A stretch of 64,000 nucleotides of DNA, taken from the NCBI GenBank assembly GCA_945881985.1, contig CAMCVL010000006.1:31197-95196 (forward strand), written 5' to 3'. Source of the DNA: Rickettsia typhi (GTDB taxonomy: Bacteria; Pseudomonadota; Alphaproteobacteria; Rickettsiales; Deianiraeaceae). Position numbers and translations under genes: made by a program. Shown in pieces: positions 53,231 to 63,229 of the stretch (positions are counted from its first letter, which is position 1; the number at the start of each line of letters is the position of its first letter). Under the pieces are notes generated by a model. The model had not been told where the DNA came from, searched no databases, and was given only the letters and a program-made list of their open reading frames with translations.

Positions 53231-54436
53231 CTAACTAAAAATATCTGTGTCAATCTGACCGCTGGCAAGCATAAGCTCGGCAATTGTTGCTGCGTAATTG
53301 TACTGGGCGTTAAGAACCTCAAAAAACATTTCGTAGCTTTGCATGTCGTACTCAATGTATGTTAAAAATTCAATTGTGTCGCGTAAAAAGTTTTTATCTG
53401 CCTCGTCTAGGTTTTTAAGTCCTTCCTCAATTTTGTTCATTGGCAAGATGGCAATAATTTGTGCTTGTTTTTGATACTCGGTAAAAAGATTTTGCATTTT
53501 GTTTTGTAAAACTTTTAGGTCAAAGTTGTATTTTGTTTGCCTTGCAAGTTCAAGAGTTTTAAGGCCCGCAATTTTTGCCTTGTTTTGGTTAAACAAAGGC
53601 ACAGATGCCCCTATAACTAAACTATGAGTAGCATGCTCAGCGTTTTGATTGGACCTAGTTGCCCCAACAACAAAGTCTGGCAGGTATTCCACTTTTGCAA
53701 GGGCGGTCTCGTTTTTAACTAAGTCAATTTCGCTACGCACAATGCTAAGCTCTGGATTTGCATCTATTGCCTTTGATATCAAGCTACTAAGGTTAAGTGG
53801 TTTTGGATTTACGGCAAATGGCACGGAGATAATTGTATTTTGCTTTTCAAGATTTAAAAAAAGATTAAGCTCGTTCCAAGCAATTTGCTCTTCGTTTTCA
53901 ATCTCGGCAAGCTGTTTTGCAACAAGGGCAAGACGGGTTTCAACAATATGTTTTTGCACTTTTTTTTGTGGCGATGCAAAAAGCCTTGTATTTATATAGG
54001 TTTGTAGGTGTTTAAATCTTTTAATTCTAAGCTCTGCCAAGTTGTGTTTTTTCAAGATAACCGAGTAAGCATACATTTTTTTTATTACTTCTGTTTTTAC
54101 CTCAAGGCTTGTTTTTATGGATTGTTTTTGTGCTATTGTTGCATCTGTGTTTGCAACGGCAAAAGCTTTGCTTCGCTTTGAGTAAAAAGGTATGTCCTGC
54201 TCTATGTCTTCGGTTTTTTCATGCCCTAGTGTTGCCCTAAGCCTTGGGTTGTTAAATGCTTTTGCCTGCAATGCCCCCTTTTGCTTTGCCGCTGCAGCTT
54301 GGCTTGCCGCAAGTATGTATCCGTTGTTTTGTGATGTAATTTGCAGTGCTCTTTGCAGGTCAACAACATCTGCTGCTAGAGTAATTTTTACCCCCCAAGA
54401 GATGCAAAAGAACAATGTGGTAAGAAGCTTTTTCAT
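53231..54436 (-). CDS. TolC/CzcC-family outer-membrane efflux protein
   Basis: 401 residues from the ATG at 54436 (an upstream in-frame start at 54451 would overlap guaA). Signal peptide KKLLTTLFFCISWGVKITLA. Two related halves of long helices: an N-terminal one with QAKAFNNPRLRATLGHE and a C-terminal one with KVEYLPDFVVGATRS and GASVPLFNQNKAKI, the usual TolC/CzcC pattern. It forms the outer-membrane exit duct for RND, MFS or type I export. No inner-membrane pump is adjacent. It is the last gene of the kdsA-guaA run, 5 bp after guaA. Confidence 0.88.
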   Translation of the reverse strand: MKKLLTTLFFCISWGVKITLAADVVDLQRALQITSQNNGYILAASQAAAAKQKGALQAKAFNNPRLRATLGHEKTEDIEQDIPFYSKRSKAFAVANTDATIAQKQSIKTSLEVKTEVIKKMYAYSVILKKHNLAELRIKRFKHLQTYINTRLFASPQKKVQKHIVETRLALVAKQLAEIENEEQIAWNELNLFLNLEKQNTIISVPFAVNPKPLNLSSLISKAIDANPELSIVRSEIDLVKNETALAKVEYLPDFVVGATRSNQNAEHATHSLVIGASVPLFNQNKAKIAGLKTLELARQTKYNFDLKVLQNKMQNLFTEYQKQAQIIAILPMNKIEEGLKNLDEADKNFLRDTIEFLTYIEYDMQSYEMFFEVLNAQYNYAATIAELMLASGQIDTDIFS

Positions 54437-54441
54437 ATAAC

Positions 54442-55980
54442 CTATTCCCATTCAATTGTTGCTGGCGGCTTTGATGTTATGTCGTAGACAACTCTATTAA
54501 CACCCCTAACCTCGTTTGTTATGCGGGTTGACACCTCCGAGAGGAAGTTCATGTCAAAATGGTAAAAATCCGCCGTCATTCCGTCAACGGAGTTGACGCT
54601 GCGAATCGCAAGAACATACTCGTAGGTTCTGGCATCCCCCATTACGCCCACGGTTTTTGTAGGTAGCAAAACGCAAAATGCTTGCCAAATTTTGTCGTAT
54701 AATCCTTTTGCTTTAAGGTGAGAGATAAACACATCATCAGCATCCTGTAGTATTTTAATCTTTTCCTCAGTAACTTCACCAAGTATCCTTATTGCAAGCC
54801 CCGGGCCAGGAAAGGGATGCCGATTAACAATCTCTCCGCTAATGCCAAGCTCTGTGCCTAAAAGGCGTACTTCATCTTTAAAAAGCTCTCTTAGTGGTTC
54901 TATGATTTTAAGATTCATTTTTTCGGGCAAGCCACCAACATTGTGGTGAGACTTAATTGTTTGCCCCGCCCCAACATTTGAGGACTCGATAACATCGGGA
55001 TAAATAGTGCCCTGCACCAAGTATTTTGCATTATCTATTTTTTTTGCCTCTTCTTCAAAAATTTCAATAAATAATCTGCCAATTATCTTGCGTTTTTGTT
55101 CTGGGTCGGCAATTCCGCTAAGAGCGGTCATAAATTTTTGTTTTGCGTCTACATATGTAAGCTTCATGTTAAAATTGCTTTCAAAGGTTTGCTTTACTTG
55201 TAAGCCCTCGTTTTTGCGTAGCAAACCTGTGTCAACAAAAATGCACTCAAGCCCCCCGCCAATAAATTTGTTTGTTGCAACGGCTGCAACCGAGCTGTCC
55301 ACCCCGCCGCTAAGCCCGCAGATAACCTTGCTTTTGCCGTCGTAAATGCTGGTTACATGCTCTTTTGCAGACTCTAAAAAGCCAGCAGCATTCCACTCTC
55401 TTGTGCAGCCGCAAATATTCACCGCAAAGTTTTCAATTATCTCCTTGCCAATAAGCGAGTGATATACCTCTGGGTGAAACTGCACCCCATAAATATGCTT
55501 GTTATTGTATTTAAAGGCTGCAAATGGTGCATGATTTGTTGTTGCAATAACTTCAAAGTCTTTTGGTAATTTTGCCACATAATCGCCGTGACTCATCCAA
55601 ACTTGTTTGGTAGTCGCATTTTGCAAGCCTGCAAAAAGGCATTTGTAGCTAGATATATCTAAGATTGCCCTTCCAAACTCCTTTGCCGCCCCAGCTTTAA
55701 CCTCGCCCCCATTTAAATGAGCAATAAGTTGCTGCCCGTAGCAAATGCCTAAGATTGGCAAGTTAAGGTCAAAAATGCTTTGGGGCACTGACGGTGCCCC
55801 AGCCTCGTAGACAGAGTGATGCGAGCCGGAAAAAATTATCCCGCTAGGATTAACCTCTTTAATCTTTGCTTCAATGTTGTGGTGATTTACGATAACCGAG
55901 AACACGCCTATTTCACGGACTCTGCGAGCTATGAGCTTTGTAACCTGTGAGCCAAAGTCAATAATTAAGATTGTCTTCAT
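54442..55980 (-). CDS. guaA: GMP synthase (glutamine-hydrolysing)
   Basis: Converts XMP to GMP with glutamine as amine donor. 512 residues from the ATG at 55980, the family start MKTILIIDFGSQ; the frame is open 27 bp further up, into kdsA. The glutaminase domain has the catalytic Cys in GICYGQQ and His in QFHPEV. The ATP-pyrophosphatase domain has GLSGGVDSSVAA, and the C-terminus ends PPATIEWE. It begins 1 bp after kdsA. Works with purH in nucleotide supply. Confidence 0.97.
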   Translation of the reverse strand: MKTILIIDFGSQVTKLIARRVREIGVFSVIVNHHNIEAKIKEVNPSGIIFSGSHHSVYEAGAPSVPQSIFDLNLPILGICYGQQLIAHLNGGEVKAGAAKEFGRAILDISSYKCLFAGLQNATTKQVWMSHGDYVAKLPKDFEVIATTNHAPFAAFKYNNKHIYGVQFHPEVYHSLIGKEIIENFAVNICGCTREWNAAGFLESAKEHVTSIYDGKSKVICGLSGGVDSSVAAVATNKFIGGGLECIFVDTGLLRKNEGLQVKQTFESNFNMKLTYVDAKQKFMTALSGIADPEQKRKIIGRLFIEIFEEEAKKIDNAKYLVQGTIYPDVIESSNVGAGQTIKSHHNVGGLPEKMNLKIIEPLRELFKDEVRLLGTELGISGEIVNRHPFPGPGLAIRILGEVTEEKIKILQDADDVFISHLKAKGLYDKIWQAFCVLLPTKTVGVMGDARTYEYVLAIRSVNSVDGMTADFYHFDMNFLSEVSTRITNEVRGVNRVVYDITSKPPATIEWE

Positions 55981-55981
55981 T

Positions 55982-56809
55982 TTATTTATTTTTAATAATT
56001 GCATCAATTAACATTACATCCCTTAAAAAGCCTTCAAAAGTGTCAAGCTTTATCATGCATGGACCATCGCTTGGGGCGTTGTCTGGGTCGTCGTGCACTT
56101 CGGCAAAAATGCCGGCAATGCCGATTGCAGTAGCTGCTTTTGCTAAAACAAAAGCCATTTTTCTATCCCCGCCGCTTGCCCCGCCAAGCCCGCCTGGTGC
56201 TTGGGTTGAGTGGGTTGCGTCAAAAATTACTGGGTAAAGAGTTTGGTTTTTCATCACCTCCATGCCCCTCATATCCACAACCAGATTATTGTAGCCAAAA
56301 CTTGTGCCACGCTCGGTTAGCAAAATATCGGTTTTGCCAAAGTGTTCAAGCTTTTTAACGATATTTATCGCATCCTGAGGGGCTAAAAATTGCCCCTTTT
56401 TTACATTTATAACTGCCGATGTTTTTGCCGCTGCCTCCAGTAGGTCAGTTTGCCTGCATAAAAAAGCCGGAATTTGCATCATATCAACAATGCCATCAAG
56501 CTCTTTTGCATGCTCCTCCTTGTGAATATCGGTAATAATAGGCAAGTTAAGCTGCGTTTTTAGCTCATTAAAAACCTCACTTGCTTTTGCAAGCCCTATG
56601 CCTCTTTTGCCGGATACGCTGGTTCTATTGGCTTTGTCAAAAGAGCTTTTAAATACTAAATCAACACCAATTTTTTGACAGATGTTTTTAAGAGATTCTG
56701 CAATTTTAAAGGCATGGTCTCTGCTTTCCATCTGGCATGGGCCAGCAATAAGGCAAAGCTTTTTGTTGTTTGCAAATTCAAGATTTTTTACCTTAACAAT
56801 TTTTTGCAT
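55982..56809 (-). CDS. kdsA: Kdo-8-phosphate synthase
   Basis: Condenses arabinose-5-phosphate and PEP into Kdo-8-phosphate, the first committed step of Kdo for LPS inner core. 275 residues. Signature pieces: CLIAGPCQMESRDHAFKIAE near 14, FKSSFDKANRTS near 53, and the C-terminal FDATHSTQAPGGLGGASGGDR. It shows that the cell makes Kdo-containing LPS, consistent with lptE and the eptA relative. It starts a minus-strand run with guaA and the tolC-like gene. Confidence 0.96.
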   Translation of the reverse strand: MQKIVKVKNLEFANNKKLCLIAGPCQMESRDHAFKIAESLKNICQKIGVDLVFKSSFDKANRTSVSGKRGIGLAKASEVFNELKTQLNLPIITDIHKEEHAKELDGIVDMMQIPAFLCRQTDLLEAAAKTSAVINVKKGQFLAPQDAINIVKKLEHFGKTDILLTERGTSFGYNNLVVDMRGMEVMKNQTLYPVIFDATHSTQAPGGLGGASGGDRKMAFVLAKAATAIGIAGIFAEVHDDPDNAPSDGPCMIKLDTFEGFLRDVMLIDAIIKNK

Positions 56810-57041
56810 AGCAATATTTATGTATCAATGTATCATACAAAACAATAACGCAGATAGTTTAAACAAAGTGATAATTTTTAGCAAGTTTTTTTACATTTTA
56901 CCATTTTGTTAAGTCTGGTTTTTTAAGTGCATTTGATTATGCTATCCAAAATTGCAAAAAAAACTTGCAATATATTTTATATCTTATCTTAATTTATAGG
57001 TTTAGCTATTAGATTTTGTTTGTATTTTTGGCTTTGCAGCT

Positions 57042-58979
57042 GTGAGTGGTGCTGATAATAATTGTGGCAGCTTTGCTGGCGGCAAAGAATACAAGATATT
57101 AAGCAGGGTTGACTGCCCTGAAGATGTAAAAAAACTAGAACTTGAAGACCTTAGCCTTTTAGCCGATGAAATTAGAGACTTTTTGATACAAACCGTATCC
57201 AAAACTGGGGGGCACTTGGGTGCCGCTCTTGGTGTTGTGGAGCTAACAATTGCATTACACTATGCCTTTAACTCCCCTCAGGACAAAATTGTGTGGGACA
57301 TAGGGCATCAGGCATATCCCCACAAAATACTTACTGGGCGTAAAAATCAAATGCACACAATACGCCAACCGGGGGGGATATCTGGGTTTTTGAGCATCTT
57401 TGAAAGCATTCACGATAGCTTTGGTGCGGGGCATAGTTCAACATCAATATCAGCAGCTCTTGGCATGGCAATTGCAAACAAGTTAAATGGCAGCGGTAAC
57501 TTTGCCATTGCTGTGATAGGCGATGGGGCAATATCTGCAGGCATGGCTTACGAGGCACTTAACAACGCAACCGAAGCCGGCAAGAGGCTCATTGTTGTGT
57601 TAAACGACAATAACATGTCAATTTCCAAGCCAACGGGTGCAATTAGCAGATACCTGCCAAGGCTTGCAAGTTCAAAACCTTATAATGTTGCAAGGGATGC
57701 GTATTACAAGCTGTCTTCAAAGCTTGGCATGCTGGGGCTTGCTAAAAGAACCGAAAAATCCATTAAAGACCTTGCAATTGGCAGTAATATTTTTGAAGAA
57801 ATGGGTTTTAGATACATATGCCCAGTGGATGGGCATGATGCAAAGGCTCTTGTGAGCCTTTTTCAAAACATAAAAAATAATTTTGACGAGAGTGAGCCAG
57901 TACTTGTGCATCTTATTACCAAAAAGGGTAAGGGATACGCACCAGCTGAAATGGCAGAGGATAAGTTTCATGGCGTTGCAAGCTTTGATGTAAAAACAGG
58001 GGAGCAAAAGCAAAGCAGTTCCAAAAGTTATAGTTCAATTTTTGCCACAACTTTAACTAGCCTTGCAAAAAATGACCCAAAGCTTATTGCAATCACCGCA
58101 GCCATGAAGAGTGGAACCGCTCTTGACATCTTTGAAAAATCCTTACCAAAGCAGCTTTACGATGTAGGTATTGCCGAGCAGCACGCGGTGACATTTGCCG
58201 CCGGCCTTGCATACTCTGGCTTTAAGCCCTTTGCTTGCATATACTCAACTTTTTTACAAAGAGCCTACGACCAAGTAATACACGATGTTTGCATACAAAA
58301 CCTCCCCGTGAGGTTTATGATTGACAGAGCTGGCTTTGTAGGTGCTGATGGAGCTACTCACAACGGGGTTTTTGACACTGCATTTTTAAGCATTATTCCC
58401 AACATTGTGCTTTGCGGGGCAAGTGACGAAGTATCTTTAATTAAGCTTACAGAGCTTTGCTACAATCACAACTCTTCCCCCATTGCACTTAGATATCCAA
58501 AGGCAAAGGTATGTAGTATATATGGGCAAGATGAAGTATTTGAGCCATTTAAAGCAAAATGGCATGGTAAAGATGGATTTAAAAGCAATGGTGGTAGCGG
58601 CGTTTGCCTTGTGGGTTTTGGCATTACTGTTGCCAACTGCCTTAAGGCAGCACAAAATCTTGAGGCCGAAGGCTTTAAAGTGAGTATTGTTGATGCAGTT
58701 TTTGCAAAACCAATTGACAAAAACCTTTTTGCAGATATTGCAAGGGAGCATTCAATTGTTATTGTGGCGGAGGAAGGCTCTGCCGGCGGATTATGTAGCA
58801 TTTTGCTTGAGTTTTTTTATCAATATAAGCATATGAACTGCATTACACTAAGGCTTGAAGATGTATTTTTGGAACACAACACCCCAGAGGCAGTGCAGGC
58901 AAAATATTCTATTGATGCCGATGGCATTGCAAAGACTGCCCTTAAAGCATTGCAAAACAAAGATAGTTCTGTTTTGTAG
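57042..58979 (+). CDS. dxs: 1-deoxy-D-xylulose-5-phosphate synthase
   Basis: First step of the MEP isoprenoid pathway: joins pyruvate and glyceraldehyde-3-phosphate using thiamine diphosphate. 645 residues with a GTG start at 57042; the family pattern begins KILSRVDCPEDVKKLELEDL at about 17. The ThDP site is GDGAISAGMAYEALNNA with NDNNMSISKPTGAIS. The pyrimidine domain carries FDVGIAEQHAVTFAAGLA-type sequence, here YDVGIAEQHAVTFAAG. Isoprenoids feed quinones and undecaprenyl phosphate. mrdA starts 2 bp after the stop. Confidence 0.97.
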   Translation: MSGADNNCGSFAGGKEYKILSRVDCPEDVKKLELEDLSLLADEIRDFLIQTVSKTGGHLGAALGVVELTIALHYAFNSPQDKIVWDIGHQAYPHKILTGRKNQMHTIRQPGGISGFLSIFESIHDSFGAGHSSTSISAALGMAIANKLNGSGNFAIAVIGDGAISAGMAYEALNNATEAGKRLIVVLNDNNMSISKPTGAISRYLPRLASSKPYNVARDAYYKLSSKLGMLGLAKRTEKSIKDLAIGSNIFEEMGFRYICPVDGHDAKALVSLFQNIKNNFDESEPVLVHLITKKGKGYAPAEMAEDKFHGVASFDVKTGEQKQSSSKSYSSIFATTLTSLAKNDPKLIAITAAMKSGTALDIFEKSLPKQLYDVGIAEQHAVTFAAGLAYSGFKPFACIYSTFLQRAYDQVIHDVCIQNLPVRFMIDRAGFVGADGATHNGVFDTAFLSIIPNIVLCGASDEVSLIKLTELCYNHNSSPIALRYPKAKVCSIYGQDEVFEPFKAKWHGKDGFKSNGGSGVCLVGFGITVANCLKAAQNLEAEGFKVSIVDAVFAKPIDKNLFADIAREHSIVIVAEEGSAGGLCSILLEFFYQYKHMNCITLRLEDVFLEHNTPEAVQAKYSIDADGIAKTALKALQNKDSSVL

Positions 58980-58981
58980 CT

Positions 58982-60769
58982 ATGTCCTTTGATGTAAAAC
59001 GCAAAACAATTTTAGCAAGGCGAATGTTTATCGTTGGGGCGATAAAATCATTAGCCTTTGGCACATTGATTGTTCGTAGTTTTAAGTTGCAGGTTTTGGA
59101 CCACAAATCTTACAAAAAATTATCAAACAGCAACCGCACACGCAATGTGCTTGTTATACCAAATAGAGGGGAGTTTTTGGATAAAAATGGACAAAAACTT
59201 GCTTTTAGCAAGATGTATCATAGACTGATTTTTACCCCAAGCCGCAATAGGATCAAGGATTTAAATTCCATTAAAAAAGTTGCAAAAATTTTAAATACAG
59301 ACCAAAAAACTTACGCCGAGATGCTAAAACGCTATCGTGGTAGTAGCGGTGTTAGCTTTGTTTTGTATAGATTTTTAACGAGAGAGGAGCTTGTTAGAAT
59401 TAATTATTACTTTGTGTATCTTGAGGGGGTTTCCATTGAGGAGTCTTTTTTGCGTTTTTACACAAATCCTTTTGCCTATTCTTCTTTACTGGGGTACATA
59501 GGTCAAGTATCCGATAGTTTTGACGAAGGCTTAAGACTACTCAACAATGCGGATGCAAAAGAGGGTAAGTCTGGGCTTGAAAAGCACTTTAATAATCAAG
59601 TATCCGGCACGCCTGGCATTAGGGCAATTGAGGTTGATAGTTCAAATAAGTTTGTAAACTCATTTATTACGCAGGATGCAAAGGAGCCATCTTCTGTGCG
59701 TTTGTCAGTTGATGCAAGAGTACAGGAAAAGCTCTACGAGCTTACAAAAGACCAGATGGTATCGGTTTGCATATTTGATATTACAAAAAATTCATTACTT
59801 GCTTGCATTTCAACCCCGGGGTTTGACTCAAATTTGCTTTCCAAACAAACAACAAGTGGCGAGTGGTGGAGGCTTGTTAACGACCCATCAAAACCGCTGC
59901 TAAACAGGCCATTCTCGGCTCTATATCCACCCGGTTCAATTTTTAAAATACCAGTTGCATTATCAGCTTTGGTGGATGGTTTTGACCCTTCAACAAAATA
60001 CACTTGCAACGGGCATATTACTTACGGGGGGCGTAAGTTTAACTGTTGGCAAACAAAGGGTCATGGCTCACTTGACATGCTTGGTGCAATCAAAAACTCT
60101 TGCAATGTGTATTTTTACAGGCTTTCCGGTTTTATTGACATAGACAAAACGGCGGCCCTTGCAAACAAACTTGGGCTTGGGGCATTGCCTTATAACGACC
60201 TATTGATAAATCTTAACTACAAAAAAGGTAATATACCAACTAAGCATTGGAAGGTGAAAAATAGGCGTGAAGAATGGCATGGCGGCGACAACTTAAACTT
60301 TTCCATAGGGCAAGGTTTTAACTTGGTTAATTGCTTTCAGCTTGGACTTATGCTTACACGCATGCTAAGTGGCAGGCTTGTGGAGCCTGGTTTTTTGCAT
60401 AACGAGCATTTTGATCCATCCAAATTTGAAGCTCTTAAAATCCCACAATCCGCAATTGATATAATAAAGCAAGGTATGTTTATGGCGGCAAACGAGGCGG
60501 GCGGCACTTGTTATGGCTCGCATCTTGTTAACGACAATAACTTTGTTATGTCCGGCAAAACAGGTAGTGCTCAGGCGGTATCGCGTTTTATTGACAAGCA
60601 CGCAAAACGCAGCCTCAAGGAAAACACTCACGGACTCTTTGTAGGCTTTGCCCCATTTGACAACCCCCGTTATGCAATTTCAATAATTAACGAGCATGGT
60701 GGTTTTGGCTCGGTCGCCGCCGCCCCTATTGCTAAGGAAATTATGACTTTTATCAATACCTTACAATAA
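58982..60769 (+). CDS. mrdA: Penicillin-binding protein 2 (elongasome transpeptidase)
   Basis: Peptidoglycan transpeptidase of the rod-shape complex, partner of RodA. 595 residues with one N-terminal membrane helix, a dimerisation domain and a C-terminal transpeptidase. The catalytic Ser-x-x-Lys is in PPGSIFKIPVALSAL (Ile replaces the usual Thr or Pro after Ser), SxN is SCNVYF, and KTG is MSGKTGSAQ. The N-terminal NRGEFLDKNGQKLA is typical. rodA is not downstream. It lies 2 bp after dxs. Confidence 0.94.
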   Translation: MSFDVKRKTILARRMFIVGAIKSLAFGTLIVRSFKLQVLDHKSYKKLSNSNRTRNVLVIPNRGEFLDKNGQKLAFSKMYHRLIFTPSRNRIKDLNSIKKVAKILNTDQKTYAEMLKRYRGSSGVSFVLYRFLTREELVRINYYFVYLEGVSIEESFLRFYTNPFAYSSLLGYIGQVSDSFDEGLRLLNNADAKEGKSGLEKHFNNQVSGTPGIRAIEVDSSNKFVNSFITQDAKEPSSVRLSVDARVQEKLYELTKDQMVSVCIFDITKNSLLACISTPGFDSNLLSKQTTSGEWWRLVNDPSKPLLNRPFSALYPPGSIFKIPVALSALVDGFDPSTKYTCNGHITYGGRKFNCWQTKGHGSLDMLGAIKNSCNVYFYRLSGFIDIDKTAALANKLGLGALPYNDLLINLNYKKGNIPTKHWKVKNRREEWHGGDNLNFSIGQGFNLVNCFQLGLMLTRMLSGRLVEPGFLHNEHFDPSKFEALKIPQSAIDIIKQGMFMAANEAGGTCYGSHLVNDNNFVMSGKTGSAQAVSRFIDKHAKRSLKENTHGLFVGFAPFDNPRYAISIINEHGGFGSVAAAPIAKEIMTFINTLQ

Positions 60770-60920
60770 TACTAAGCCTAATACAAAATTTTGGTCAAAA
60801 AGATTTATAGATATTGTTTTTTTGTCTATTTTGCTTCTTTGTAAAAAGCACGCCACCTAGCTGACTTTATTTTTTGTTTAGCGTTGTTTAGCGAAAACTA
60901 CACTAACGAATTATCAATCG

Positions 60921-61712
60921 TTAAATGAAATTTTTTAAGCCGTGTTTTGGTGAGCTTGTAAAAATAATATTACCACCTTCAACAAGACCAATGGTGTGCT
61001 CGTATTGAGCTGATAGTTTTTTATCCTTTGTTGTCGCTGTCCATCCGTCAATCTTGCTAACTATTGCATGATAGGTGCCCTGATTTATCATTGGCTCAAT
61101 AGTAAAAATCATGCCGGGCTTTAAAATCATATCCTGATATTTGCTAGATTTTTCGTTGTAATGCACAACATGGGGTTCGTCGTGAAAAACTTTGCAGATT
61201 CCATGTCCGCAAAAATCACGAACAACAGAGTATGAAAACCTCTTTACATGAGTCTCTATTGCAATTGCAATGTCCCTTAGAGTGTTGCCCGGTTTTGCGG
61301 CATCAATGCCAAGCATCATTGCCTCGTAAGTTACTTGGCAAAGTCTAATACCATCCGTCCTGCCTTTACCTGCGATAAACATGCGGCTTGTATCGCCATA
61401 GTAGCCGTTAAGTATCACGGTTACATCTATATTTATTATGTCGCCATCCTTAAGTATTTTAGAATCGGATGGTATGCCGTGGCAAATAACATGATTAACC
61501 GATGTGCAGATAGATTTTGGAAATCCTTTGTAATTTAACGGAGCAGGTATAGCACCATGTTTAATTATAAAATCGTGACAAAGGTTGTTTAGATGCAAAG
61601 TGGATACGCCAACCTTCACAAAATCCTCAATGTAGTCAAGCACCTGTGCTGCTAAAGTGCCTGCCTTTTGCATCTGTTCAAAATCGTTTTTATCGTAAAG
61701 CTTTACGGCCAT
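60921..61712 (-). CDS. map: Methionine aminopeptidase, type I
   Basis: Removes initiator methionine from nascent proteins. 263 residues. Metal-binding residues are visible: Asp in DGDIINIDVTV and GYYGDTSRMF, His in DFCGHGICKVFHDEPHV, Glu in FTIEPMIN, and Glu in YEHTIGLVEGG. Length normal. It is 8 bp downstream of era on the minus strand, so the two are probably co-transcribed; they are often clustered in Rickettsiales. Confidence 0.97.
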   Translation of the reverse strand: MAVKLYDKNDFEQMQKAGTLAAQVLDYIEDFVKVGVSTLHLNNLCHDFIIKHGAIPAPLNYKGFPKSICTSVNHVICHGIPSDSKILKDGDIINIDVTVILNGYYGDTSRMFIAGKGRTDGIRLCQVTYEAMMLGIDAAKPGNTLRDIAIAIETHVKRFSYSVVRDFCGHGICKVFHDEPHVVHYNEKSSKYQDMILKPGMIFTIEPMINQGTYHAIVSKIDGWTATTKDKKLSAQYEHTIGLVEGGNIIFTSSPKHGLKNFI

Positions 61713-61720
61713 ATGGTTAA

Positions 61721-62734
61721 TTAATAATTAATTTTTTCCCTCCAGTTTGGCTTAACCTTAACAACAAGTCTTAGTTTTACCCTTGTGCCGTCCGCCAAAA
61801 ACTCCTGCATATCGGCTGAGGCATCTTTTAAAAGCTTTGTAAGCATCACGCCCTTTGCCCCTATAACAATTTTTTTATGATTATCTTTGTCAACAATCAC
61901 ATTTTGAATTACATCAATGGTTTTTAAAACCACCTCACCACTTTCGTTTTCATTACCTTGGTCTTCATCGTAGTCGTCATTTAGCAAATCCTCAACTCTG
62001 TTTGGTTGCTTTAGATTGGTAGTTTTTGTCTTAATTATCTGCTGGTAAGGCTGGGATATGCTGATGGTTTCCACCCTGCTGCTATAAGGTATCTCCTGTT
62101 TAAAGTTTAAAAAGATGTGCTTACGGGTGATTTCGGATAGAGTTTCCTCTATGTCCAAGTCTGTCACTTCTCCATCTTTAAAAGCCCAAGGGGCGACGGG
62201 GGATATGTCTTTTAGATATTCAATTAATGGCACAACGCCAAGGTCTGCCTTTGCCGAGAGTCTAAAAATTTTGTCAAATAGATGTTTATTTGGTATTGAG
62301 GCTTCAAATTCCTCAAGTTCCTCTGGTTTTGTTATGTCTATTTTGTTGATTACTAAAATTGCTTGCTCGCCGCTTCTTTCAATCTCGGATTGTAAATATT
62401 TAAAACCATCCGAAAGCTTTTTTTTAGGGTCAACAACAAGCATAATCTTATCGCTGCTTCTAATGCCGGTCCATGCGTTTGAAATGATGTATTTTTCAAG
62501 CCCGCTACGCCCCTTAAACTTAAACACACCCGGAGTGTCAACAAAAATTATCTGATGCTCGCCTTGGCTGTAAATACCTTTAACATTAAACCTTGTAGTT
62601 TGTGGCTTGTTTGTGGCAATTGAAACATCTTTGCCCGAAATTAAATTTACAATGGTAGACTTACCCACATTTGGCTCGCCGGCAATTGCTATAGTAATGC
62701 AACGGCTTGTGCCATTGCTTAAGTTTGATGTCAT
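61721..62734 (-). CDS. era: GTPase Era
   Basis: Essential GTPase for 16S rRNA 3' end maturation and 30S assembly. 337 residues, about 40 longer than usual. The G domain has GEPNVGKS (19-26), DTPG (66-69) and NKID. The KH domain carries KIVIGAKGVMLTKLLKDASADM with a final REKINY. The extra length is an acidic insert before the KH domain (about 245-267, LNDDYDEDQGNENESGE), lying in an exposed loop. Confidence 0.96.
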   Translation of the reverse strand: MTSNLSNGTSRCITIAIAGEPNVGKSTIVNLISGKDVSIATNKPQTTRFNVKGIYSQGEHQIIFVDTPGVFKFKGRSGLEKYIISNAWTGIRSSDKIMLVVDPKKKLSDGFKYLQSEIERSGEQAILVINKIDITKPEELEEFEASIPNKHLFDKIFRLSAKADLGVVPLIEYLKDISPVAPWAFKDGEVTDLDIEETLSEITRKHIFLNFKQEIPYSSRVETISISQPYQQIIKTKTTNLKQPNRVEDLLNDDYDEDQGNENESGEVVLKTIDVIQNVIVDKDNHKKIVIGAKGVMLTKLLKDASADMQEFLADGTRVKLRLVVKVKPNWREKINY

Positions 62735-63229
62735 CTTGATACATTAATTAACACATTTTAAAACATTCCTTACGGCTTAAACAAGTGTAAAAATTATCTA
62801 CTTAATTGCAAGACATAAATGTGTAAAAACAATCAAAGGCTTCACGCTTAATTTGGTAAAAATCCATAGCTAGCCAGACACCTTCCATCCTCAGTAAAAT
62901 ATTATTACAATACCACCTATCCGCAATATTAGTGATGCACCAGTGCTTCTTGTGCGGTAGTTTTATTTTTTGCAAAGCAAAAAATTAATTATTAATGCAG
63001 TGTTTTTACAATGCTCACTCTCTGCAATTTTAGCGTGAGCCCGCCTCACATATGCTTATAATCAATTGTTTTTCTCCCACCTATAAATACATAACCAATT
63101 AAACACACACGCCCCCGCCCCCCAGCTGGCTTTGCCAGCGGGCGTGTGTGTTTGTTGGGTAAGGTTTTTTTAATTGACAACTTTTTTGTATTAAATAAAA
63201 AAATACTGATATGTCCTATATACCCTATC
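62735..63229. other. Non-coding gap with element B
   Basis: About 0.5 kb without a gene. Besides element B it has a short hairpin GTGAG-CCCGC-CTCAC near 63033-63050 and a small GCAC/GTGC hairpin near 62938. I find no tmRNA, SRP RNA, RNase P or tRNA pattern here. Confidence 0.5.
63101..63153. repeat. GC-rich palindromic element B
   Basis: 53-bp element. A 14-bp perfect outer stem (63101-63114 with 63140-63153), an unpaired 5' C-rich tract CCGCCCCCCA, and an inner hairpin GCTGGC-TTT-GCCAGC. The core is the exact reverse complement of the core in element A (GCTGGC-AAA-GCCAGC), and in both the C-rich bulge sits on the 5' side. It lies 77 bp from the 3' end of the type IIG gene. Confidence 0.75.
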
